Below, piece by piece: positions 1 to 5,133 of a stretch of 5,133 nt of DNA. Position numbers and translations under genes: made by a program. Numbering within the stretch: position 1 is the first letter of the stretch; each line of letters starts with the position of its first letter. Source of the stretch: Candidatus Firestonebacteria bacterium RIFOXYA2_FULL_40_8 (lineage in GTDB: Bacteria; Oederibacteriota; D2-FULL-39-29); NCBI GenBank assembly GCA_001778355.1, contig MFGS01000074.1:1-5133 (forward strand). The letters run 5' to 3'. A model generated the notes under the pieces. That model saw only the letters and a list, made by a program, of their open reading frames with translations. It did no database searches and was not told the DNA's origin.

Positions 1-102
1 ACAATTCTTCTCTCATGGTTCAGCGGTAAGAATCTCGGCCTGGAAGTTGTCACAGAGAAAATTTCTAAAAAGATGACTGGAATGACAGAAAAAAAACGAT
101 AA
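1..102 (+). CDS. C-terminal end of an unidentified protein (5' truncated)
   Basis: Frame 1 is open from the first base to a TAA at 100-102 and reads 33 residues, including the stretch WFSGKNLGLEVVTEKISKKM. The composition is protein-like: a hydrophobic start (ILLSWF), then an amphipathic, Lys-rich tail ending EKKR. This looks like a C-terminal helix and a charged tail. The start lies outside the window. The next gene begins 66 bases downstream on the same strand, with no hairpin plus T-run visible between them, so the two could be co-transcribed. I do not recognise the family, and 33 residues are too few to assign a function. The main doubt is whether such a short open frame is real; the gene-dense same-strand context favours it. 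Confidence 0.55.
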   Translation, partial: TILLSWFSGKNLGLEVVTEKISKKMTGMTEKKR

Positions 103-154
103 AAAACAAAAAGGTTAACAGGGAAAATACAGATGAGCAAAGGTAAAAAAACGT

Positions 155-160
155 GGTGGA
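155..160 (+). promoter_or_regulatory. Ribosome binding site of the fusion gene
   Basis: GGTGGA lies eight bases before the ATG at 169. It is a weaker Shine-Dalgarno match than those of the two downstream genes. It supports the ATG at 169, which is also the first possible start in frame, because an in-frame TAA sits at 163-165. Confidence 0.5.
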
Positions 161-168
161 AATAAAAT

Positions 169-2928
169 ATGTATAAGCAGATCTATGATAAGGTGTTTAG
201 CGAGTTTTCCGGTGAGACCGCAAAACAAAACCTGATAAATATTTATCATTCGGATGTACGTTCGGATTATAAGGCCTTTAAGGAAACAGCGGAATGGTGC
301 TGTAATAAAATGAGAGAGGCCGGTCTTTCCGAGGTGGAGATCCTTTACCATAAGGCTGATGGTGTTTCAAAACTTGGTGTTGCCGCTCCGCCGGAAGCCT
401 GGGATGCGTATGACGCTACGCTGGAAATACTTCTTCCGAACGGTGAATCAAGAATACTTGCGGATTACGGGAAAAACCCGCTTTCCCTGGCGATGTACAG
501 CGCGCCTACCAAAGGGGTGGTGGAAACAGAGATCGTTGATCTTGAAAGCATAAAAAGCCCGTCAGAGCTTAAAGGAAAAATAGTGCTATCCTCTAAGAGA
601 GGCAAAGAGATAGCGGAATACGTTATGAAAAACAAAGCTGCGGGATTGGTACTCGATATGGTTTCAGAACCTTGCAGAGCGGGTAAAGTACCCAAAGAAC
701 AGGAAGCGGTGTACTGGGAAAACGGTTGTTTTAGGCCAAAAAATAAATATAAGGGTTTTGCTTTTGTGATATCCTCCGAAGCAGGGGAAAAACTAAGAAA
801 ATTATTGAAAAATAATAAAATTAAAGCAAAAGCGTTTGTAAACACAAAAATATATGCCGGAAGTGTAGGGACCGTAACCGGTATTATTCCGGGTAGCAGA
901 AGAAAAGATAAGGAAATCCTTTTAGTCTCGCATCTTTATGAAGTGGGGGCTAATGATAATGCCTCCGGCTCGGCTGTCAGCCTTGAAACGGCAAGAACCC
1001 TGGTAAATCTCATAGGAAAAGGGGTCCTGCCACAGCCAAAAAGGAGCATTAGATTTGTTCTTGGTTACGAGATCTTCGGCTTGTTATCCTTTTTTAATGC
1101 AAAAAAAGAAAATATATCAAATACTATTGCGGGGTTAAATCTTGACATGGTGGGCGAGGACGAAGATATAACGGGCGCCGTTTTAAATATAGGAAAAACT
1201 CCGCCATCTAATCCTTCGTTCGCAAATGATCTTATTCTTTGCCTGCTCCGTGAGAGTTTAAAATGGAAAGCCTGCCGGTTTGAAGAGAAAAATTATGAAA
1301 TGGCGGATAATGATTCGTTCATCTCGGAACCGGCAATAGGTATACAGACCCCGTATTTAATGTATACAACTGACAGGTTTTATCATTCCAGTAAGGACAC
1401 GCCTGATAAGGTTTCTGTTGTCTCTTTGAAAAGAGCAGGGGTGATTGCCGGGACGTACCTGTATTTGCTTGCCACTGCTGAAATAAAAGAATGTTCCTGG
1501 CTGGCGGAAGAGGCGGCGGCAGGAGCAAAAATAAGAGTTATAAGAGCTTTGCAGAATTTACTTTCCTCTCCGGGTGATCTTAAAAAAGGAATAAAACAAA
1601 TTGATCATTTAATTGATATCGAAGAGAGGGGCCTCAATTCTGTGCCGGGGATCATAACCGGGGATGCCTGGAGCAAGCATTACGTAAGACAGATCGTACA
1701 GAAACTTTCTTATGATTTTAAGGAAGCAATTAGCGGTGCTTACAAAGATATATTAAAAAAAATACCGCCTGCAAAAGTAAAACCGCTGAAAGGATCTGTT
1801 TTAACCGCGCTGAACAAAGTTATTCCCGTTAAGAGCTTTAACGGACTTCCTTTGAGATGGGTGCTTTCGGAGAAGGATGCAGAGAATTTTGCAAAGCTTT
1901 CGGCAATTATTCCCGGAGTTTCCTGTATAGAGATCTTAAGCTGGATAAACGGGAAAAGGACGCTTCTTGAAATATTTAATTTATTGAAGATCATCTCAGA
2001 GCCGGAGCCTGAAGCGCTTCTACGGTGGTTTAAATCCGCAAAAATGTATAAATATGTAAAACTGGAAAAAAATAACAGGATCACTAAAGCGGCTTTAGTG
2101 AAAGATCTGAAAAAGCTTGGTATCAAAAAAGGTGATGTTCTTATGGTCCACTCCTCGCTCGGCAGTATCGGAGTAGTAGAGGGCGGGGCGGATACGGTTG
2201 TTAACGCCCTGGTTACAAGTGTTTCGGGTAACGGAATGGTTGTTGTTCCTACCCTGACCGCGACCGGTGTAAATGACCTTTATGCTTTCAATCCGAGAAA
2301 AACCCCGTCAAGGGTCGGGGAGATAACAAATGCATTGATTAACAGGCCTGATTCTTTTAGAAGCGTTCATCCTACACATTCCCTCGGGGCGGTCGGAAAA
2401 GGCGCGGAAGAGTTCGTAAAAGGTCATGATAAAAGTACTTTTTCTGAGGAAAGTCCTTACGGTAAATATGTGAGAAAAAATGCAAAGATCCTCTTCATCG
2501 GCACCGGTATCGGCTGTAATACTACACTGCACGCCGTGGAAGACTGGCTGGATCTGCCGTATTTGACAACTGGAAAAGCAGTTATAGAAGACGAAAAAGG
2601 AAGAGATAAAACTGTTAAAATAACAAAATGTCCCGCAGGTTGCAGGGATTTCTATGGGAAAAAAGATACGAAGATCAAGAAAGTGTTCGAGAAGAAAGGA
2701 ATAATGAAGAAGGGTAAACTGGGAAATGCTGAAGTGATACTCATTACCGCGCGGGACGTGGTTAATACCACAGTAAGAGAGATCGAAAACGGAAATTTAG
2801 ACATCTTGCTCTGCAATAGGCCTGACTGCAAGTTCTGTAACAACGGCAGAAAACTTTTAAAGAAAAAACAACCGCAGATAATGAAGAACATTGAAACCTT
2901 AAGAAAAATAGGATTATACGGGTACTAG
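169..2928 (+). CDS. M28 aminopeptidase-like / AAC(3) N-acetyltransferase fusion protein
   Basis: A 919-residue protein with two enzyme modules. Residues about 1-435 resemble M28 zinc aminopeptidases. A PA-like insert lies at about 110-230. H255 and D263 sit in the segment HLYEVGANDNASG, E301 in YEIFG, D326 in NLDMVG and H406 in YHSSKDTPD. Canonical M28 enzymes have HxD and EE, but here these are HLY and EI; this is closer to the aminopeptidase-like DUF4910 type (HP..., ET). Residues about 440-635 are mostly helical and end in a probable winged-helix module (WINGKRTLLEI, 592-602). Residues about 638-919 are a full-length AAC(3)-family domain: VHSSLGSIG at 660-668, GGADT at 672-676, RSVHPTHS at 731-738, and NTTLHAVED at 784-792. 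AAC(3) enzymes transfer acetyl or other acyl groups from acyl-CoA to an amine. There is no signal peptide or membrane segment, so it is cytoplasmic. The start is fixed by an in-frame TAA at 163-165. Domain families are well supported; substrate and joint role are unknown. Confidence 0.9.
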   Translation: MYKQIYDKVFSEFSGETAKQNLINIYHSDVRSDYKAFKETAEWCCNKMREAGLSEVEILYHKADGVSKLGVAAPPEAWDAYDATLEILLPNGESRILADYGKNPLSLAMYSAPTKGVVETEIVDLESIKSPSELKGKIVLSSKRGKEIAEYVMKNKAAGLVLDMVSEPCRAGKVPKEQEAVYWENGCFRPKNKYKGFAFVISSEAGEKLRKLLKNNKIKAKAFVNTKIYAGSVGTVTGIIPGSRRKDKEILLVSHLYEVGANDNASGSAVSLETARTLVNLIGKGVLPQPKRSIRFVLGYEIFGLLSFFNAKKENISNTIAGLNLDMVGEDEDITGAVLNIGKTPPSNPSFANDLILCLLRESLKWKACRFEEKNYEMADNDSFISEPAIGIQTPYLMYTTDRFYHSSKDTPDKVSVVSLKRAGVIAGTYLYLLATAEIKECSWLAEEAAAGAKIRVIRALQNLLSSPGDLKKGIKQIDHLIDIEERGLNSVPGIITGDAWSKHYVRQIVQKLSYDFKEAISGAYKDILKKIPPAKVKPLKGSVLTALNKVIPVKSFNGLPLRWVLSEKDAENFAKLSAIIPGVSCIEILSWINGKRTLLEIFNLLKIISEPEPEALLRWFKSAKMYKYVKLEKNNRITKAALVKDLKKLGIKKGDVLMVHSSLGSIGVVEGGADTVVNALVTSVSGNGMVVVPTLTATGVNDLYAFNPRKTPSRVGEITNALINRPDSFRSVHPTHSLGAVGKGAEEFVKGHDKSTFSEESPYGKYVRKNAKILFIGTGIGCNTTLHAVEDWLDLPYLTTGKAVIEDEKGRDKTVKITKCPAGCRDFYGKKDTKIKKVFEKKGIMKKGKLGNAEVILITARDVVNTTVREIENGNLDILLCNRPDCKFCNNGRKLLKKKQPQIMKNIETLRKIGLYGY

Positions 2929-2953
2929 GTTCTGGGCCCTGGGTGCTAGGTTC
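2921..2953. repeat. 12-nt direct repeat spanning the fusion gene's stop codon
   Basis: GGTACTAGGTTC (2921-2932) recurs as GGTGCTAGGTTC (2942-2953), one mismatch in twelve, with a period of 21 bases. The spacer contains the palindrome GGGCCC (2934-2939) and a repeated CTGGG word. The TAG stop codon of the fusion gene (2926-2928) lies inside the first copy. No T-run follows, so this is not a recognisable intrinsic terminator. Confidence 0.6.
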
Positions 2954-2997
2954 AAATTAAGGAGTTGTTAAAAATAATAATAACACAATTGAAAAAG

Positions 2998-3033
2998 ACT
3001 TTACAAACTTTACAAACCTTATGAACCTTATAA
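2998..3033. repeat. Nonanucleotide tandem array, four units
   Basis: Four consecutive 9-base units can be read: ACTTTACAA, ACTTTACAA, ACCTTATGA and ACCTTATAA, with consensus ACYTTAYRA. A degenerate fifth unit begins ACTATTA at 3034. The first two are identical, and the third and fourth differ from each other at one base. The array occupies the middle of the 141-base gap before the dehydrogenase gene. Its words resemble promoter hexamers (TTTACA, TATAAA), but no correctly spaced pair is present. Role unknown: it may be an untranslated leader element or neutral intergenic repeat. Confidence 0.75.
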
Positions 3034-3058
3034 ACTATTATTTGTGTAACGTTCTAAC

Positions 3059-3065
3059 AAAGGAG
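3059..3065 (+). promoter_or_regulatory. Strong ribosome binding site of the dehydrogenase gene
   Basis: AAAGGAG followed by ATCT precedes the ATG at 3070. It is a near-ideal Shine-Dalgarno sequence, if slightly close, and settles the choice of start. Confidence 0.8.
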
Positions 3066-3069
3066 ATCT

Positions 3070-4005
3070 ATGAAAGCACTTCAAATAATGAAGCCGTATG
3101 AGTTCAAAATTGTCGAGGTTCCAAATCCAACGCCGAAAGATGATGAGGTAGTTGTCAAACTCGAGTACGCCGCTATCTGTAATCAGAATGATTATAAGAT
3201 ATTCTACGGAGAGTACGGGGATCTGATAAAGTACCCGATGGACCCCGGGGCGTTCGGACATGAAGGTGTCGGACTGGTGGATCAGGTTGGGAAAAAGGTT
3301 AAGAGCCTTAAAAAAGGCGACCGCGTTATAATGACCGGCGACGGCGGGCCGATGCTTTACAGTGAATTTGTGCTCAGGAAAGCGGACTCGGTTGTGTCTG
3401 TGGATAAAAAGATCCCGGTAAAAGAGACGGCCATTCTTGAGTTATTCGGGTGCGGGTATCATTGTCTGGAGCATCTTGACGTGAAAAATAAAGAGATCGG
3501 GCTTGCCGGACTCGGGCCTGCGGGGCTTGCTATCTTACAGCTTTTAATGCTCCGTAAACCTAAAAAAGTCATCGGTATCGAGATCTCAAAAGAAAGAGCG
3601 GCGGAAGCGGCAAGATTCGGGCTAAAAGAAGTTGTGAGTCCTCTGGATGAACCGGCTTTTAAACAACTCAAAAAGACCGGCGTGGATATCGTTATTGACT
3701 GTACCGGTGTTCCCCAGTCCATGCTCAACTCTTTTGATGTGACCCGGAGAGAAGTGATGATATTCGGTTTTACAAATAAGAAATTCGAAGTTGACCAATC
3801 CAAATGGTTCCAAAAAGAGTTGATAATAAGGAATACAAAAGTCCAGACGATAGACGATCTAAAAGCGGTGGTAAAACTCCTGGAAGCGGGAAAAATATCC
3901 GGTAAGGAGTTCATAAGCGGCGTGGATACTTTCGAAAACTACGCTCAGGTCGTGGAAAAGATTTACAAAAAAGAAGCCATAAAGATCCTTATGGAGTGGA
4001 GATAA
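3070..4005 (+). CDS. Zinc-dependent medium-chain alcohol dehydrogenase-like oxidoreductase
   Basis: A 311-residue member of the MDR superfamily, which oxidises alcohols or polyols, or performs the reverse, with NAD(P). The N-terminal catalytic half carries C37 (AAICNQND), H64-E65 in GHEGVG, and E124 (ILELFGCGYH). These match the sorbitol/threonine-dehydrogenase pattern of catalytic zinc ligands Cys, His and Glu. The Rossmann half has GLGPAG at 147-152 and an acidic residue, E171, at the end of the second strand, which suggests a preference for NAD(H). The usual four-Cys structural zinc loop is absent: residues 85-105 run straight from DRVIMTGDGG to YSEFVL. The protein is also 30-40 residues shorter than typical family members of 340-350. 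It reads intact from a strong ribosome binding site to TAA, and the downstream epimerase-like gene starts one base after it, so the two are coupled. The substrate cannot be read from the sequence; a polyol or sugar derivative is plausible. Confidence 0.88.
   Translation: MKALQIMKPYEFKIVEVPNPTPKDDEVVVKLEYAAICNQNDYKIFYGEYGDLIKYPMDPGAFGHEGVGLVDQVGKKVKSLKKGDRVIMTGDGGPMLYSEFVLRKADSVVSVDKKIPVKETAILELFGCGYHCLEHLDVKNKEIGLAGLGPAGLAILQLLMLRKPKKVIGIEISKERAAEAARFGLKEVVSPLDEPAFKQLKKTGVDIVIDCTGVPQSMLNSFDVTRREVMIFGFTNKKFEVDQSKWFQKELIIRNTKVQTIDDLKAVVKLLEAGKISGKEFISGVDTFENYAQVVEKIYKKEAIKILMEWR
3998..4001 (+). promoter_or_regulatory. Ribosome binding site inside the dehydrogenase end, for the SDR gene
   Basis: GGAG lies within the last codons of the dehydrogenase gene, five bases before the ATG at 4007; another GGAG is at 3993-3996. 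Because the site is inside the upstream coding region and the stop-to-start gap is one base, translational coupling is likely. Confidence 0.65.
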
Positions 4006-4006
4006 T

Positions 4007-4978
4007 ATGAAGATAAAAAACATACTGGTAACAGGCGCAAGCGGGAAATTGGGTCGTAATCTTATTCCTGAACTTCTTAAGGCCGGTTATAATGTAAGAG
4101 CTGTGGAGAATAACACACCGCTTAATATGTCCGGTGTTGAAGTTATAAAAGGAAAAGTGGAGGATGAGAAGTTCGTGGACCGGGCGGTCTCCGGCATGGA
4201 CGCCGTCTGTCATCTTGCTTCCTGCAAAGAAGACAGGGAGAAATTCATTGATGTGAGCATCCGTGGTACTTTTAACCTGCTGGACTTGAGTAAAAAACAT
4301 AACATTAAACAGTTCATCCTTGCCGGAGGGGATGCTTCTATCGGCATTTTCTTTTACCCGCACGCGGCCCCCTTGGATGAAAACGCGCCTCTGATCGCTT
4401 ATCCAGGTTACTACGCCTTTTCAAAAGCCATGGAAGAGTTCATGTGTGCGCAGTATAAAGGCCAGTATAAACTCCCTATAACCATACTCCGTATGTCCTG
4501 GATCTTTGACGCCGATGATATCTTGAATCATCTGGCAATAAATTCGACTTTCGGCGGTCCCTGGGCAAGCCTGGCTGATCCCGACCAGAAAGCAATAATA
4601 AAACAGAAGAAAGAGGGTGTCGGCTGTCTCCTTCATTGCGACGGTAAACCTTTCATTAGGCATATTGTAGGCATCAAAGACGTGGTTCAATCCTTCATGC
4701 TCTCAATCGGTAACGCCAAAACGATCGGAGAAACCTTTAACGTTGCCGGCCCTTCAGCATTTTCCTACGATGTTGCCGCCAAATACGTAAAGGAAAAACT
4801 CGGTTGGCCCATTTTAGAATTCAAGTCAAAAGAGTATTTCGATTTCCAGATAAATGTAACCAAAGCACGTTCAATCCTCGGCTACACACCCGAGTATGAT
4901 ATCTTTAAGATAATAGATGAGGCCGTAGAGTTCAGAAAGAAGGGTAAGAGTTCCGCCCCTGCAAATTATAAAGGGTAA
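4007..4978 (+). CDS. NAD(P)-dependent epimerase/dehydratase, extended SDR family
   Basis: A 323-residue protein of normal length for an extended short-chain dehydrogenase. Members are typically sugar-nucleotide epimerases, dehydratases or reductases, acting in the cytoplasm. The N-terminal Rossmann motif is TGASGKLG (9-16; glycines 10, 13 and 16). DAVCHLAS (65-72) is the usual strand-4 motif (xxxxHLAA). The catalytic pair is Y136 and K140 in YYAFSK, with S111 (GGDASIG) in the place of the catalytic Ser/Thr. After residue 150 come LRMSWIFDADD, a substrate-side region (FIRHIVGIKDVVQSF), and the family's late motifs FNVAGP and ARSILGYTPEYD, the second matching the C-terminal 'LG(Y/W)xP' pattern. 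The second-strand end is V33-E34-N35 rather than a clean Asp, so cofactor choice is unclear. It starts one base after the dehydrogenase stop, so it is the second gene of that operon. Family certain, substrate unknown; the insert at 176-205 (NSTFGGPWASL...) is not one I recognise. Confidence 0.9.
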   Translation: MKIKNILVTGASGKLGRNLIPELLKAGYNVRAVENNTPLNMSGVEVIKGKVEDEKFVDRAVSGMDAVCHLASCKEDREKFIDVSIRGTFNLLDLSKKHNIKQFILAGGDASIGIFFYPHAAPLDENAPLIAYPGYYAFSKAMEEFMCAQYKGQYKLPITILRMSWIFDADDILNHLAINSTFGGPWASLADPDQKAIIKQKKEGVGCLLHCDGKPFIRHIVGIKDVVQSFMLSIGNAKTIGETFNVAGPSAFSYDVAAKYVKEKLGWPILEFKSKEYFDFQINVTKARSILGYTPEYDIFKIIDEAVEFRKKGKSSAPANYKG

Positions 4979-4992
4979 GTCATTTTATGTTC

Positions 4993-5021
4993 TTCAACAT
5001 TAAAACAGTGTGTGCTATAAT
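4993..5021 (+). promoter_or_regulatory. Extended -10 sigma70-type promoter, likely for the tRNA
   Basis: TATAAT at 5016-5021 is a perfect -10 element and is preceded by TGC at 5013-5015, which makes an extended -10. Seventeen bases upstream is TTCAAC (4993-4998), a weak -35 with three of six consensus bases. Transcription would begin near 5028 and run through the heptad repeat into the tRNA at 5107, giving a leader of roughly 80 bases. The position, just after the SDR stop and before an RNA gene, supports function; no T-rich intrinsic terminator for the SDR gene is evident. Confidence 0.6.
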
Positions 5022-5047
5022 AACCAACTGCAGCAGCTTACCGTATA

Positions 5048-5100
5048 TTCGAGTTGTAGTTTTTCTTCGAATTTCGAGTTTAGGGTTTCGAATTTGTACT
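5048..5100. repeat. Heptanucleotide TTCGART array before the tRNA
   Basis: From 5066 to 5100 the sequence divides into 7-base units: TTCGAAT, TTCGAGT, TTAGGGT, TTCGAAT and TTGTACT. An outlying TTCGAGT lies at 5048-5054. The word TTCGA occurs four times in 44 bases. ATTCGA (5047-5052) and TCGAAT (5067-5072) could form a weak six-pair stem with a 14-base loop. The array would lie in the transcribed leader of the tRNA if the promoter is right. Function unknown. Confidence 0.65.
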
Positions 5101-5106
5101 AAGGTT

Positions 5107-5133
5107 GGAGGGTTAGTCTAACGGTAAGGCAAC
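5107..5133 (+). tRNA. 5' half of a tRNA, probably tRNA-Gln (truncated by window edge)
   Basis: GGAGGGT (5107-5113) fits a 7-base acceptor strand, and T5114 and A5115 fit positions 8 and 9. GTCT (5116-5119) pairs with AGGC (5127-5130) as a four-pair D stem (G-C, U·G, C-G, U-A) around the loop AACGGTA, which holds the invariant A14, G18-G19 and A21. The following AAC would begin the anticodon stem. The segment CGGTAAGGCAAC is like that of bacterial tRNA-Gln, but the anticodon lies outside the window, so identity is inference. Gln tRNAs usually begin with U; if so, T5106 might be position 1 with an altered junction. Glu is a weaker alternative. Confidence 0.72.

Noticed and set aside
10..45. A tRNA-like stretch (GGTTCAGCGGTAAGAATCTC) near the left edge.
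   Set aside because: No partner for an acceptor stem and no T-loop follow, and the stretch is explained by the open coding frame ending at 102.
133..165. Ten-codon open frame MSKGKKTWWK upstream of, and in frame with, the fusion gene, considered as a leader peptide.
   Set aside because: It lacks a well-placed Shine-Dalgarno site and has no regulatory codon run or attenuator hairpin. Its TAA mainly shows that the fusion gene cannot start earlier than 169.
169..2928. The AAC(3) domain as an antibiotic resistance determinant.
   Set aside because: Family membership alone does not show drug acetylation. The fusion and the neighbours point to a metabolic role, and no mobile element or resistance context is visible.
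2929..2953. GC-rich segment after the fusion gene, considered as an intrinsic terminator.
   Set aside because: GGGCCC is a bare palindrome with no loop, no longer stem is formed, and no T-run follows.
2965..3024. A 19-codon frame from TTG with AAGGAG just before it, reading a TLQ repeat.
   Set aside because: The Shine-Dalgarno site abuts the TTG with no spacing, and the peptide is only the translation of the nonanucleotide repeat.
2989..3041. Promoter-like words TTGAAA, TTTACA, TATAAA and TATTAT before the dehydrogenase gene.
   Set aside because: No pair has 16-18 base spacing (spacings found are 14, 21 and 23), and most of these words are products of the repeat array.
1..5133. CRISPR arrays, insertion sequences, phage or defence genes.
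   Set aside because: No spaced identical repeats of CRISPR length, no transposase frames with terminal inverted repeats, and no defence-family motifs were seen. Open frames on the minus strand lie almost entirely opposite the plus-strand genes, with no domain motifs.

Overview
The window looks like chromosomal bacterial DNA of moderate, slightly AT-leaning composition. Everything supported is on the plus strand: ATG starts, Shine-Dalgarno sites of the GGAG type, tightly packed genes, a sigma70-type promoter and the 5' half of a tRNA at the right edge. I cannot name the organism. The intergenic gaps are made of short degenerate word repeats, which gives an impression of an uncultured or candidate-phylum bacterium, but that is only an impression.

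Layout: (1) 1-102 is the C-terminal tail of an unidentified gene. (2) 169-2928 is a 919-residue cytoplasmic fusion protein: an M28-type aminopeptidase-like domain with an inserted PA-like region, then a helical linker with a probable winged-helix module, then a complete aminoglycoside N3-acetyltransferase (AAC(3))-family domain ending in a Cys cluster. (3) 2929-3069 is a gap holding a 12-nt direct repeat that includes the previous stop codon and a nonanucleotide tandem array. (4) 3070-4005 encodes a zinc-dependent medium-chain dehydrogenase without the structural zinc lobe. (5) 4007-4978, one base later and so translationally coupled, encodes an extended short-chain dehydrogenase/NAD-dependent epimerase. 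(6) 4979-5106 holds an extended -10 promoter and a heptanucleotide repeat array. (7) 5107-5133 is the 5' half of a tRNA, probably tRNA-Gln, cut by the window edge.

How the genes may work together: the two oxidoreductases are almost certainly one transcription unit. The fusion gene lies 141 bases upstream in the same direction and may belong to it, with no convincing terminator between them. A hydrolase of the amide-cleaving type, an amine acyltransferase, an alcohol dehydrogenase and a sugar-nucleotide-type SDR would fit the tailoring of an amino sugar, aminocyclitol or small peptide-like metabolite. That is inference from family membership only. The fusion and its divergent peptidase metal site are the most unusual parts of the window.
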